Below, in pieces: positions 43,014 through 52,621 of a stretch of 64,000 nucleotides of DNA. Where the stretch lies: positions 1-64,000 of the forward strand of contig CANKUB010000012.1 of NCBI GenBank assembly GCA_947486575.1. Direction: 5' to 3'. The notes beneath the pieces were generated by a model. It was not told the origin of the DNA and did no database searches. It was given only the letters and a program-made list of their open reading frames with translations. Made by a program: the position numbers and the translations under genes. The stretch is from Betaproteobacteria bacterium. Lineage in GTDB: Bacteria; Pseudomonadota; Gammaproteobacteria; Burkholderiales; SG8-41. Numbering within the stretch: position 1 is the first letter of the stretch; each line of letters opens with the position of its first letter.

Positions 43014-44309
43014 TTAATGTGTTGCGGTCGCCGGTATCGCGGGCAGTGGCCCCTGCGTCAGATTATACAAATGCCGTTTGCGCACCAGCCACATCGACAG
43101 CGCGACGAAGCCACCGAACATGCCGATCACAATGTAAATGGATAAATCAATACTGATCAGCAGGGCATAGAGTCCGATCATGATCAGAATTGACAGATTC
43201 TCGTTAAAGTTTTGCACGGCAATCGAGTGCCCGGCGCCCATCAGGATGTGACCACGATGCTGCAACAGCGCGTTCATCGGCACCACGAAAAATCCCGCCA
43301 GCGCGCCGATTATGATGATCAGCGGCACGGCAAAGTAAACCGAGCGTACGACGATCATGGTCATCACGATCAGCCCCATCATTATGCCCATCGGAATCAC
43401 ATTCACGGCGCGGTTGAGCGGCACGATTTTAGCTGCGACAATCGCGCCTATCGCTATGCCGAGTGCGCACACACCTTGCAGATAGGTAGCCTGCGACAGG
43501 CTGTAACCCAGCGCGGTTTCGGCCCACTTGAGCACGATGAATTGCAGCGTCGCCCCTGCCCCCCAGAACAGCGTGGTGGTGGCAAGCGAAATTTGCCCCA
43601 GCTTGTCACTCCACAGCAGCTTCATGCAATGCGAGAATTCGCGCATCAGATACAGCGGATTGCGATTCACCATTTTGTGATCGACGCCGGTGTTCGGAAT
43701 ATACAGATTGAAAATCGCGGCTGTGATGTAGAGCACCATGATAAAGGCAATGGCAATTTCGCCGGGGCTATCAATTGTCGACAGAAAGTGCGGTAACTCG
43801 ATCGCCAGCAACCGATTGGAAACGGCATCACTGACCAGCGCGCCGCCCAGCAACGTGCCCAGAATGATCGAGCCCACGGTCAAGCCTTCAATCCAGCCAT
43901 TGGCGATTACCAGTTTATGATGTGGCAGGTATTCGGTGAGGATGCCGTATTTGGCGGGTGAGTAGGCCGCTGCGCCCAACCCGACCACGGCATAACCCAC
44001 CAGTATGGTGACGTAATCGTCAACGCCGGGAATCGACCACCAATCGTGGGTGAAGATCATCAGGCAGCCGAGGATTTTGATGGTGTTGGTGATAAACATC
44101 ACGCGGCCTTTGGGCATCGAGTCAGCAAAGGCACCCACCACTGCGGCGAACAACACATACGACACCGTGAAGAAAAACTTCAACATGGGTGTCATCCATT
44201 CCGGCGCGAACAGTTGCATCAGCAACGCAATGGCAGCAACCAGTAACGCGTTATCCGCCAGCGACGAGAAAAACTGCGCCGCCATGATGATGTAAAACCC
44301 GAAAGGCAT
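43014..44309 (-). CDS. lplT: lysophospholipid transporter LplT
   Basis: The 431-residue MFS protein starts MPFGFYIIMAAQFFSSLADN, with about 12 membrane segments. LplT features include SLADNALLVAAIALL, LFAAVVGAFADSMPKGRVM and SPAKYGILTEYLPHHKLV. It flips lysophospholipids across the inner membrane for reacylation. No fused or adjacent acyltransferase (Aas) is seen. In many betaproteobacteria lplT is next to alr; here a Bug receptor gene has been placed between them. Confidence 0.92.
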   Translation of the reverse strand: MPFGFYIIMAAQFFSSLADNALLVAAIALLMQLFAPEWMTPMLKFFFTVSYVLFAAVVGAFADSMPKGRVMFITNTIKILGCLMIFTHDWWSIPGVDDYVTILVGYAVVGLGAAAYSPAKYGILTEYLPHHKLVIANGWIEGLTVGSIILGTLLGGALVSDAVSNRLLAIELPHFLSTIDSPGEIAIAFIMVLYITAAIFNLYIPNTGVDHKMVNRNPLYLMREFSHCMKLLWSDKLGQISLATTTLFWGAGATLQFIVLKWAETALGYSLSQATYLQGVCALGIAIGAIVAAKIVPLNRAVNVIPMGIMMGLIVMTMIVVRSVYFAVPLIIIIGALAGFFVVPMNALLQHRGHILMGAGHSIAVQNFNENLSILIMIGLYALLISIDLSIYIVIGMFGGFVALSMWLVRKRHLYNLTQGPLPAIPATATH

Positions 44310-44595
44310 CTTATTGATTTATAAGAGAATTTTATAATCCGGTGCTGAGCCGGTACCACCGTGGCGACGTTATACCATAATTTAGTGATGCTTCGCCGGG
44401 GTATGGGGGCACCGTCGCGCCACCGGATCAGTTGTGGTTGAATGTAGGAATGCGTGTTTTTGACCGTTTTCTGTAAATATCGTTTTTTGCATTCGCTCGA
44501 CAATTTCTTGTTTGCGCTGGCGCTGACATTTGCAGTGCGCGCCGCGTAGTTGCCGGATTTGCCGACTGTTTTATGTCATGTTTGAGGAGGACGTT

Positions 44596-45582
44596 GTGCA
44601 AAAACCAATCGGGTATCCTAAGGTTTTATTTTTAATCAGCATTCTTGTGGCCAGCGTGGTTGATATGGGTGCACAGGCGCAGTCGTGGCCATCACGCCCC
44701 ATACGCTTTATCGTGCCGTTTCCACCCGGCGGCGGCACCGACGTCAACGCGCGCATCATGGCGCCGCGCCTCACCACAGCGCTGGGCCAGCAAGTGGTAG
44801 TGGAAAATCGACCCGGCGCAGGCGGCATGCTGGGTGCCGAGCTGGTGGCAAAATCCGCACCGGATGGCTACAACATGGTGATTGCCACCATCGGACCGAT
44901 TGCAATCAATCCGAGCCTTTATTCGAAGATGACCTACGATCCGGCGAAGGAACTCGCACCCGTATCCATCACCGGCGAAGTGCCCAACGGCTTGGTGGTG
45001 CATCCGACATTGCCTGCAAAATCCTTGAAGGAATTGATTGCACTCGCCAAACAGCGTCCGCGTGAACTGAATTACGGCTCGTCCGGCCCGGGCGCCGGGG
45101 ATCATCTCGCCGGTGAAATGCTGAACGTGATGGCGGGCATACGCATGACCCATGTGCCCTACAAAGGCGGTCCGCCCGCGATGGTGGATTTGATGTCGGG
45201 CAACATACAGTTGATCTTTGCCACGCTCGCCACCAGCATGCCCTACATACGCGCGGGTCGCGTGCGCACGCTGGCGGTGGCGAGCGCGCAACGCTTTGCC
45301 CTGTTGCCCGACGTGCCCACCGTCGCTGAAGCGGGCGTGCCCGGATTTGCCATCAACAACTGGGCGGGTGTGTTTGTCGCTGGTGGCACGCCACGCCCGA
45401 TCATCGAGCGCCTCAATAGCGAAATCGTCAAGGCGCTCGCACCGCCCGATGTGCGGCAGAAGCTGCTGGAAATGGGTTTGGTGGCAGGCACCAATACGCC
45501 TGAACAATTCACCAGCTACATCCAGGCGGAAACCGTGCGCTGGGCCAGGGTGGTAAAAGATGCGGGTATCAAGCTCGATTAA
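44596..45582 (+). CDS. Bug/TctC-family solute-binding receptor (6)
   Basis: The 328-residue protein starts with GTG at 44596 (VQKPIGYPKVLFLIS), supported by GAGGAGG five bases upstream; the frame goes back to 44530 without a better site. The signal peptide ends at GAQAQ. Segments are WPSRPIRFIVPFPPGGGTDV, VVENRPGAGGMLGAELVAKSAPDGY and THVPYKGGPPAMVDLMSG. This is the most canonical of the eight receptors in the window. It interrupts the usual lplT-alr neighbourhood. Confidence 0.93.
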   Translation: MQKPIGYPKVLFLISILVASVVDMGAQAQSWPSRPIRFIVPFPPGGGTDVNARIMAPRLTTALGQQVVVENRPGAGGMLGAELVAKSAPDGYNMVIATIGPIAINPSLYSKMTYDPAKELAPVSITGEVPNGLVVHPTLPAKSLKELIALAKQRPRELNYGSSGPGAGDHLAGEMLNVMAGIRMTHVPYKGGPPAMVDLMSGNIQLIFATLATSMPYIRAGRVRTLAVASAQRFALLPDVPTVAEAGVPGFAINNWAGVFVAGGTPRPIIERLNSEIVKALAPPDVRQKLLEMGLVAGTNTPEQFTSYIQAETVRWARVVKDAGIKLD

Positions 45583-45590
45583 TACACCCT

Positions 45591-45622
45591 ACGCATTTGT
45601 TTTTAAATGATTATTTAATAAC
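45591..45622 (+). repeat. AT-rich interspersed element, copy 12
   Basis: ACGCATTTGTTTTTAAATGA, then TTATTTAATAA. It ends a few bases before the alr ATG, leaving no Shine-Dalgarno sequence there. Confidence 0.55.
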
Positions 45623-45625
45623 GCC

Positions 45626-46702
45626 ATGTCGCGTCCGATCATAGCCACCATCGATTTATCTGCACTGCGCCATAACTTAAGCGTGGCGCGCCGCCACGCG
45701 CCGCGCTCAAGCGTGCTGGCCGTGGTAAAGGCCAATGCCTACGGCCACGGTATCGCGCGTGCGGCGCGCAGCCTGGTGCAGGCCGGTGTGGAAGGCTTCG
45801 CGCTGCTGGAACTGGATGCCGCGATTGCGCTGCGCGAAGCCGGCTATACACAACGCATCGTGTTACTGGAGGGTTTTTTTGAGGCCAAAGAGTTGGCGCT
45901 GCTGGCGCAATATCGTATCGACACCGCGATACACGACGCAGAACAAATTGCCATGTTGCGTGCGGCGCCGACAGGAGCAAAACTCAATGTGTTGCTAAAA
46001 CTCAATACTGGCATGAATCGACTGGGGTTCACCGAGTCGACATTTCCCGACGCGATGTCCGCGCTGCGTGACTGCGCCGCGGTTGCGGACATAACGCTGA
46101 TGACGCACTTTGCCAATTCGGATGATGCGCGTGGCGTGGCGTGGCAAATGGAAACTTTCAACCGCGTGACACAAGGCAGTCGGCTCCCCCGCACGCTGGC
46201 AAATTCGGCAGCGCTACTGCGTTACCCGCAAACCCACGCCGACTGGGTACGCCCCGGCATCATGCTCTATGGCGCGTCGCCGTTTGCCGATGTCAGTGCT
46301 GACGCATTGGGTATAAAACCGGTGATGACACTGACTTCACGAATTATCGCCATACAGCATTTAAACCCGGGCGATACCGTGGGCTACGGCGGCACTTACA
46401 CTGCTCATCAGCCTACACGCATCGGTGTAGTTGCGTGCGGCTACGCTGACGGCTACCCGCGCCACGCGCCGACTGGCACGCCAGTGCGCGTGGGCGATGC
46501 CATGGCCACTACCGTGGGCCGCGTGTCGATGGATATGTTGTGTGTGGATATCACCGCGTTGCCGCAGGCGCAGGTGGGTAGTTCCGTAACTTTATGGGGC
46601 AAGGGCAATCCGGTGGATGATGTGGCCGCGGCCGCCGGTACGGTGGGCTATGAGTTGTTGTGTGCTTTGGCGCAGCGGGTGCCGGTCGACGAACGTGGCT
46701 GA
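45626..46702 (+). CDS. alr: alanine racemase
   Basis: The 358-residue PLP enzyme makes D-alanine for peptidoglycan. The PLP lysine is at residue 35 in AVVKANAYGHGIARA; the second catalytic base Tyr is in GYGGTYTAHQP at about 254; RVSMDMLCVDIT closes the site. Length is normal. The start codon is preceded by the AT-rich element and not by a Shine-Dalgarno sequence. The end overlaps the next gene by 8 bases. Confidence 0.96.
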   Translation: MSRPIIATIDLSALRHNLSVARRHAPRSSVLAVVKANAYGHGIARAARSLVQAGVEGFALLELDAAIALREAGYTQRIVLLEGFFEAKELALLAQYRIDTAIHDAEQIAMLRAAPTGAKLNVLLKLNTGMNRLGFTESTFPDAMSALRDCAAVADITLMTHFANSDDARGVAWQMETFNRVTQGSRLPRTLANSAALLRYPQTHADWVRPGIMLYGASPFADVSADALGIKPVMTLTSRIIAIQHLNPGDTVGYGGTYTAHQPTRIGVVACGYADGYPRHAPTGTPVRVGDAMATTVGRVSMDMLCVDITALPQAQVGSSVTLWGKGNPVDDVAAAAGTVGYELLCALAQRVPVDERG

Positions 46703-47642
46703 CTCTGCACAACCAAGCGGCAAAAAACGCTTCGGACGCCAGCTCGCAACCGCTTCACGTAAAGGCATTGCTGCGGCTTTGAGTTCCCGTTTTGCGTTGC
46801 GATTTCATACGTCCATTTTACTGCTGTGGACATTCAGCGCAGGCTTACTCACGACCAAGGCGTTGTTCGCTCTGGGCATGCATTCGATGTTTTTGCGCTA
46901 CACCTTCGCAATTTTGGTTGCGTATGGCGCATTTTTGCTGGGGGTGCGGATTTGGCTGGCGTATGTGGGGGCCGGTGGCGGAACGAACGGCGGCGGGGAT
47001 AACGCGCGTTCTGCCGATAGCAAGCGTAGTGGCAGCAGTTCTACGGATATCACGGATTTCATTCCGTCAGGTAGTCGTTCGGGTGGTTCGTCTCCAATTT
47101 TCAGTGGCGGGGGTGGTGGCAGTGGTGGTGGCGGCGCCAGCAGCAGCTTTGATGGCGACGTTGCATCGTCGAGCAACTTGTTGGCGATGGATGCCGCAAG
47201 CCTATCTACTTCCGGTAGCAGTGGCGCGGAGGGCAGCAGCCTGATTGGGGATGCAGGCAGCAGCGTCGGTGACGTAGTCAGCGGCATAGGCGATATCGGC
47301 GGCGATGGTGAAGGCTGTCTCATCGCATTCGCCATCATGATTGTGGTGGGCGTATTTGCCCTGGCGATCGGCAGCGCGTTTTTCGTGATCAGCATGGGGC
47401 CGGAGATTTTGATCGACGCAGCGTTTAACGCCATGCTGGCGGGCGGGTTGTTGCGTGCGGGCAGGCAGGTGACTGATCCCGATTGGTTCGGCAGTGTGCT
47501 CAAGGCGACAGGGATACCGCTGGCGATTGTGCTGGTGTCGGCATGGCTGTTTGCGGGTGCTGCTGCGGTGCTTTTGCCCAAGGCTCACACGTTTGGCGAG
47601 GTGTGGCGCATCGTGTGGCCACTACTGCTTGGCAGCCTTTAA
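46695..47642 (+). CDS. membrane protein with Gly/Ser-rich loop
   Basis: The protein of about 315 residues starts with GTG at 46695 (VADSAQPSGKKRFGRQL), overlapping alr. Two membrane helices lie in about 40-95 (HTSILLLWTFSAGLL, FAILVAYGAFLLGVRIW). A low-complexity Gly/Ser/Asp-rich loop covers about 100-210 (FSGGGGGSGGGGASSSF). The C-terminal half has two or three further helices (CLIAFAIMIVVGVFALAIG, IPLAIVLVSAWLFAGAA). The function is unknown. The start is the least certain part; the coding phase is clear from the helices and the overlap. Confidence 0.65.
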   Translation: MADSAQPSGKKRFGRQLATASRKGIAAALSSRFALRFHTSILLLWTFSAGLLTTKALFALGMHSMFLRYTFAILVAYGAFLLGVRIWLAYVGAGGGTNGGGDNARSADSKRSGSSSTDITDFIPSGSRSGGSSPIFSGGGGGSGGGGASSSFDGDVASSSNLLAMDAASLSTSGSSGAEGSSLIGDAGSSVGDVVSGIGDIGGDGEGCLIAFAIMIVVGVFALAIGSAFFVISMGPEILIDAAFNAMLAGGLLRAGRQVTDPDWFGSVLKATGIPLAIVLVSAWLFAGAAAVLLPKAHTFGEVWRIVWPLLLGSL

Positions 47643-47712
47643 GTTCATTTTCATTCATCCGGTGTATGATGATTGCTTCGCTCACTTCTACAGACGCATA
47701 GGCGGAATTCAT

Positions 47713-48159
47713 ATGAGCACACCAGATACCCCTCTTTGGAAAGCGGAGTTTTCCGGCGGCGTCACGCCGCACGTGAATGCACGCTGGCAGACGCGTTATG
47801 GTGTGGCATGCGGAGTTGTATTGGTGGCATTTCTGTTGCGGTTGACGTTATTTGGGCACTTGGATACGCGCCTGCCTTTCGGATTTTTTCTGGTGGGTGT
47901 GATGATTACGGCCTGGTACGGCGGGCTCGGTCCGGGCTTGTTTGTTACGGCTGTGGGGTTGTTGCTGGGTGGATATTTTTTTCTGCCGCGAACGGGTTCC
48001 AGTGTTGCGATGGGTGACGCGGAGCGCACGGCGATACTGGTTTACATTATTAATGCGGCACTGATTTCGTTTTTGATGGATAACCTTCACGCCCGCATAA
48101 AAAAGCTGGAATCTGATAAATTGCAGTGCAGCAAGCCATCACTGGATGTAGAGCGCTGA
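47713..48159 (+). CDS. DUF4118-type membrane protein
   Basis: The 148-residue protein starts MSTPDTPLWKAEFSGG. Three to four short hydrophobic segments (VACGVVLVAFLLRLTLFG, LPFGFFLVGVMITAWYGGLGPG, AVGLLLGGYFFLP) match the KdpD-like DUF4118 membrane module that usually precedes a histidine kinase. Here no kinase follows; a short coiled tail (HARIKKLESDKL) ends the protein. It may be an orphan sensor module or the remnant of a kinase. GGCGGA precedes the ATG. Confidence 0.7.
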   Translation: MSTPDTPLWKAEFSGGVTPHVNARWQTRYGVACGVVLVAFLLRLTLFGHLDTRLPFGFFLVGVMITAWYGGLGPGLFVTAVGLLLGGYFFLPRTGSSVAMGDAERTAILVYIINAALISFLMDNLHARIKKLESDKLQCSKPSLDVER

Positions 48160-48213
48160 ACACTTCAGCAGGATTTTTTGCATGCTGAGTAGGCGCTCAG
48201 CGCAATAGAAGTC

Positions 48214-49584
48214 ATGGCCAAGCCCAAAACCATTTACGTATGCACTGAATGTGGCGGACAGTCGCCCAAGTGGCAGGGGCAATGCCCGGCGTGCCACTCG
48301 TGGAATACATTGGTGGAAAGCGTCAATGAAATCGCGTCTGCGGGCGGCAATCGTTTTGGCCTGATTGCCGAGGCGGGCAAACTGCAACGCCTGTCGGAAG
48401 TGGAGGCGCGTGAGGAAGCGCGCATTCCGTCGGGTGTGGCCGAGTTTGACCGCGTGCTGGGTGGTGGCCTGGTGCCGGGTGGTGTAGTGCTGATTGGCGG
48501 CGATCCGGGTATCGGCAAATCCACGTTGCTGCTGCAATCGCTGGCCGCGATGGGCGCGACGCGCAAGGTGCTCTACGTCAGTGGCGAAGAATCGGCGCAG
48601 CAGATCGCGCTGCGTGCCAAGCGGCTGGATGCTGATGGCCGGCAGGTGCATGTGCTGGCTGAAATCAATCTCGAAAAAATTCAGGCGACGATCCAGCATG
48701 AGAAGCCCGATGTCGCGGTGATTGATTCGATTCAGACGCTGTATTCGTCCGCCCTGACGTCTGCGCCGGGCTCGGTGGCGCAGGTGCGCGAATGCGCGGC
48801 GCAGCTCACGCGCGTGGCCAAATCGGGTGCGACGACGATTATTCTGGTTGGCCATGTGACCAAGGAAGGTGCGCTGGCCGGCCCGCGCGTGCTCGAACAC
48901 ATGGTCGATACCGTGCTGTATTTCGAGGGCGATACACATTCCAGTTTCAGATTGATCCGCGCTTTCAAAAACCGCTACGGTGCGGTGAACGAACTCGGTG
49001 TGTTCGCCATGAGCGAAAAGGGTTTGAAGGGCGTGTCGAATCCGTCTGCGTTGTTTTTATCACAGCACAGCGGCGAAGTCGCAGGGTCGTGCGTGATGGT
49101 GACGCAGGAAGGCACGCGACCGATTCTGGTGGAAATACAGGCGCTGGTGGATGAGGCGCACGCCCCCAATCCGCGCCGCCTGTCGGTGGGGCTGGAGCAA
49201 AATCGCCTGGCGCTGCTGCTCGCTGTGCTGCACCGGCATTCCGGCATTGCGTGCTTCGATCAGGATGTATTCATCAACGCAGTGGGTGGCGTGCGCATCA
49301 CTGAACCAGCAGCCGATCTGGCGGTGATGATGGCAGTGGTGTCGTCGCTCAAGAACAAGCCTTTGCCCGCGAAGCTGGTGGTGTTTGGCGAGGTGGGCCT
49401 CGCGGGCGAAGTGCGGCCGGTGCAGCGCGGGCAGGAGCGCTTGCGCGAGGCGGCGAAGCTGGGCTTTACCCACGCAATGATTCCTGCTGCGAACAAGCCC
49501 AAGCAGGCGATTGCAGGCCTGACGGTGATTGCAGTTGAGCGTATTGAAGATGCGGTGGTGCGCTTTCGCGATGGGTTTCAGTAG
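48214..49584 (+). CDS. radA: DNA repair protein RadA
   Basis: The 456-residue helicase-like protein helps branch migration in recombination. It starts MAKPKTIYVCTECGGQSPKW with a C4 zinc finger (CTEC...CPAC, about residues 10-29), Walker A GGDPGIGKST at about 97, the RadA signature KNRYG at about 251 (AFKNRYGAVNELGVF), and a Lon-like C-terminal domain (LPAKLVVFGEVGLAGEVRPV). It is complete and located after alr as in relatives. Confidence 0.96.
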   Translation: MAKPKTIYVCTECGGQSPKWQGQCPACHSWNTLVESVNEIASAGGNRFGLIAEAGKLQRLSEVEAREEARIPSGVAEFDRVLGGGLVPGGVVLIGGDPGIGKSTLLLQSLAAMGATRKVLYVSGEESAQQIALRAKRLDADGRQVHVLAEINLEKIQATIQHEKPDVAVIDSIQTLYSSALTSAPGSVAQVRECAAQLTRVAKSGATTIILVGHVTKEGALAGPRVLEHMVDTVLYFEGDTHSSFRLIRAFKNRYGAVNELGVFAMSEKGLKGVSNPSALFLSQHSGEVAGSCVMVTQEGTRPILVEIQALVDEAHAPNPRRLSVGLEQNRLALLLAVLHRHSGIACFDQDVFINAVGGVRITEPAADLAVMMAVVSSLKNKPLPAKLVVFGEVGLAGEVRPVQRGQERLREAAKLGFTHAMIPAANKPKQAIAGLTVIAVERIEDAVVRFRDGFQ

Positions 49585-49638
49585 GTCGCAACGCGCAGCA
49601 GCCAACGTTTCAGCGCCTGCCCATTGACGCTGGAAGTC

Positions 49639-50466
49639 ATGCTGATCGTGTTGTTCGCCGCGCTGCTGCATGCGGTGTGGAACGCGCTGATCAAATCGGG
49701 CAGCGACAAGTTGCTGGATTCCGTGATGCTGTGTCTGGCGGCTGGCGTGATTGCGATGACGGTGCTGCCATTTCTGCCCGCGCCGGCGGCGGCGAGCTGG
49801 GGTCACCTTGTTGCCTCGACGCTGATCCACGTGGTGTATTTTTGCCTGGTTGCGCTGGCCTATCGCGGCGCGGACATGAGTTTTATTTATCCATTGATGC
49901 GCGGGGCCGCGCCGCTGTTTACGGCGTTGATCGCCGTGTTTGCGGTGGGCGAATCGTTGTCGTGGGGCGGCTGGATGGGCGTTATTTTATTGTGCGCGGG
50001 CGTAGCGTCGCTGACGCTGGACGGTTTGCGTGCGGCTGGCGTGCCAGGCCGCATGTGGCTGCTGGGGTTTGCCAATGCTGCCGTGATCGTCAGTTACACG
50101 GTGGTGGATGGCGTGGGCGCGCGGTTGTCGGGCGATGCGTGGAGCTATGTGTTGTGGCTGTTCGTGTTGACGGCCTTGCCGATGCTTGCCGTGGGTTGCA
50201 TCATCCGCGGTAAGGCGATGGCAGCATTGCCTTTGGCGGTGTGGCGCAAGGGGTTTGTCAGTGGCGCGTGCTCGATCGCATCGTACGGACTGGCGTTGTG
50301 GGCGATGATGTCGGCGCCGATTGCGCTGGTGGCGGCCTTGCGCGAAACCTCGGTGCTGTTCGGTTCCGCCATCGCCGCGTTGCTGCTGCATGAAAAATTT
50401 GGCCGCATGCGCTGGCTCGCGTCAGGGTTCGTGGTGGTCGGCGTGGCGGTGATGAAGTTATTGTAA
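49639..50466 (+). CDS. EamA-family (DMT) transporter
   Basis: The 275-residue protein starts MLIVLFAALLHAVWNALIKS and has about ten membrane helices in two EamA repeats (LMRGAAPLFTALIAVFAVGE, RETSVLFGSAIAALLLHEKFG). The substrate cannot be inferred. GGAAG supports ATG at 49639; a TTG frame at 49624 has no ribosome site. It is 40 bases behind radA and probably read through from it. Confidence 0.85.
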   Translation: MLIVLFAALLHAVWNALIKSGSDKLLDSVMLCLAAGVIAMTVLPFLPAPAAASWGHLVASTLIHVVYFCLVALAYRGADMSFIYPLMRGAAPLFTALIAVFAVGESLSWGGWMGVILLCAGVASLTLDGLRAAGVPGRMWLLGFANAAVIVSYTVVDGVGARLSGDAWSYVLWLFVLTALPMLAVGCIIRGKAMAALPLAVWRKGFVSGACSIASYGLALWAMMSAPIALVAALRETSVLFGSAIAALLLHEKFGRMRWLASGFVVVGVAVMKLL

Positions 50467-50480
50467 GAAGGAGAAATCTT

Positions 50481-50513
50481 CGTAAAAAATTGTTTTTATT
50501 GAATTATTTTATT
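50481..50513 (+). repeat. AT-rich interspersed element, copy 13
   Basis: CGTAAAAAATTGTTTTTATT, then GAATTATTTTA. It lies after the EamA gene and about 40 bases before the hydrolase start. Confidence 0.55.
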
Positions 50514-50553
50514 GCCGCTATAGCGGGCAGTGATGTCAAAGAAAGGTCGATTT

Positions 50554-51645
50554 ATGAGCGAACAGTTATTCAGCAAAGAAGCGCCACTGGCCATCGCTGA
50601 TCAAGGTTGCTTTTTTGTCGGCGGTGAATACGTTGATTCTCCTGCCGGGCGCATCAGTGGCGGCCAGATGTATGTGCAGTATCAGATTCCCGCGAAGCAA
50701 ACGCAGCCGTACTCGGTGGTGATGATTCATGGCGGTGGACAAACCGGTGTCAATTTTCTTGGTACGCCGGATGGACGGCGGGGTTGGGCGGATTATTTTC
50801 TGGCGAACGGCTACGCGGTGTACGTGGTGGATCAGCCCTCGCGCGGACGCTCCGGCTTTATCAGCAAAGTTTATGGCGCAGCGGCAAACCGCAGTGCCGA
50901 GGCGATTGCAGAACGCTTTACTGCACCGGAAGGCGCGAAGCTCTGGCCGCAGGCCGAACTGCACACGCAGTGGCCGGGCAGCGGTGTCGCGGGCAATGCT
51001 ACGTTTGATCAGTTTTACAGGTCACAGGTCGAGAGCATGACCGACGTGGGCGCGGGCGAGCTGATGATGCGTGCTGCAGGCAGCGCGCTGCTGGATCGTA
51101 TCGGTTCGGCGATACTGATCACGCATTCACAGGGCGGGCCGCTGGGATGGACAATAGCTGATGCACGCCCCAAGCTGGTGAAGGGTATCGTTGCCGTCGA
51201 GCCGAACGGTGCGCCGGTGTATGAAGTCAAATTCACAGGTGCGCCCGATTGGTTCGAGGACGACGTTGTAACGCGACCGTGGGGCATCACGCGCCATCCG
51301 CTGACGTTCGATCCGCCGCCGTCTAGCGCTGGCGAGATGCGGTTCGTCAAACAGGAGAAAGCGGATGGCCCAGGTCTTGTGCGTTACTGGTTGCAAGCCG
51401 AGCCGGCACGGCAACTGGTCAATCTCAAAGGCATACCGATTTTGATCGTCACGGCGGAAGCGTCCTATCATGCGCCGTACGATCACGGCACCTCGCAATT
51501 CTTGCGGCAGGCTGGCGTTGAACACACGTTTATACGGCTCGCGGATGTGGGCATACGCGGCAACGGACACATGATGATGCTGGAGAAAAATAATCTCGAG
51601 ATTGCAAGGTATTTCGATCAATGGCTGCGGAGCCACGTGAAATGA
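50554..51645 (+). CDS. alpha/beta-fold hydrolase (esterase-like)
   Basis: The 363-residue protein starts MSEQLFSKEAPLAIADQGC. The oxyanion part is MIHGGGQTGVNF (about 65) and the nucleophile elbow ILITHSQGGPLGWT (Ser at about 192). The acid and His are in the C-terminal part (LADVGIRGNGHMMMLE). It has no signal peptide, so it is cytoplasmic. The start follows AAAGG; an ATG at 50533 adds seven residues. The following Bug receptor gene overlaps its stop (ATGA), so the hydrolase probably acts on what the receptor helps import. Confidence 0.82.
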   Translation: MSEQLFSKEAPLAIADQGCFFVGGEYVDSPAGRISGGQMYVQYQIPAKQTQPYSVVMIHGGGQTGVNFLGTPDGRRGWADYFLANGYAVYVVDQPSRGRSGFISKVYGAAANRSAEAIAERFTAPEGAKLWPQAELHTQWPGSGVAGNATFDQFYRSQVESMTDVGAGELMMRAAGSALLDRIGSAILITHSQGGPLGWTIADARPKLVKGIVAVEPNGAPVYEVKFTGAPDWFEDDVVTRPWGITRHPLTFDPPPSSAGEMRFVKQEKADGPGLVRYWLQAEPARQLVNLKGIPILIVTAEASYHAPYDHGTSQFLRQAGVEHTFIRLADVGIRGNGHMMMLEKNNLEIARYFDQWLRSHVK

Positions 51646-52607
51646 AGCAGCTATGGGTGCTGGTTATCACTGCGATTTTTGTGCCTTGCGTCGCGGTCGC
51701 GCACGCCGCTTCAACAGACTCAGGACAGGGTTATCCCAGGAAACCCGTGCGCGTGATCGTGCCTGCATCGCCGGGTGGTGGGCTCGATATCATGGCGCGC
51801 ATGCTGGGGCAATCGCTGTTTGCGGTATGGGGGCAGGCGGTGGTGGTGGACAACCGGCCCGGCGCCGGCGTAATGCTTGGCGTTGAGGTTGCGGCCAAAG
51901 CCGCCCCCGATGGTTACACAGCGCTGGTGGTCAATGCCAATCTCGCCTCGAACGCGGTGATGGCGCAAAAACTCGGTGTTGTTAACGAGCTGCAAGCAGT
52001 CACCATGCTGGCGACGCTGCCAAACGCATTGTCGGTACCCGGCGTGTCACCAGCCAAGACCACCAGTGAATTCATCGCCTTGGCTAAAACATCGAAACTG
52101 ACGTTTGGCACAGCAGGTACCGGCACGCTGGGTCATGTGTTCGGCGAAATGCTCAAGCTGAATATCAAGGCAGATATGATTCACGTCCCCTACAAGGGTG
52201 GTGGGCCGGTCATGGCTGCATTAACGGGCGCGCAGGTGAATGCGGCAGTGGTAAGCGTGGCATCAACCGTGCCGCATATGAAAACAGGGCGCGTCCGGTT
52301 GTTGGCGGTTACCGGCAGCAAACGCGCAGGCGTTGCGCCTGACGTGCCCACGTTTGCTGAAACAATTCCTGGTATGGTGCTGGATGGCTGGATTGGCCTG
52401 CTCGTGCCCAAAGGCACGCCGCGCGCCGTGATAGGTGCGCTCAATGCGTCAGTGCACAAGGTGCTTGGCGATGCGGTTGTGCGACAGCGGTTGGTAGATC
52501 AGGGCTATGACGTGCAAAGCAGTACGCCGGAAGAACTGGATAAAATCATCCGCGCTGATCTTGCCATGTACGCCAGAGTGATACGCGAGGCGAATATTCG
52601 CGAGTAG
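51642..52607 (+). CDS. Bug/TctC-family solute-binding receptor (7)
   Basis: The 321-residue protein starts MKQLWVLVITAIFVPCVAV; the signal peptide ends at AHAAS. Segments are YPRKPVRVIVPASPGGGLDI, VVDNRPGAGVMLGVEVAAKAAPDGY and IHVPYKGGGPVMAALTGAQ. The start overlaps the stop of the hydrolase gene by four bases, which is the tightest link between a receptor and an enzyme in this window. The frame from 51621 is only an extension. Confidence 0.92.
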   Translation: MKQLWVLVITAIFVPCVAVAHAASTDSGQGYPRKPVRVIVPASPGGGLDIMARMLGQSLFAVWGQAVVVDNRPGAGVMLGVEVAAKAAPDGYTALVVNANLASNAVMAQKLGVVNELQAVTMLATLPNALSVPGVSPAKTTSEFIALAKTSKLTFGTAGTGTLGHVFGEMLKLNIKADMIHVPYKGGGPVMAALTGAQVNAAVVSVASTVPHMKTGRVRLLAVTGSKRAGVAPDVPTFAETIPGMVLDGWIGLLVPKGTPRAVIGALNASVHKVLGDAVVRQRLVDQGYDVQSSTPEELDKIIRADLAMYARVIREANIRE

Positions 52608-52621
52608 TTTCAGGAGATGTT

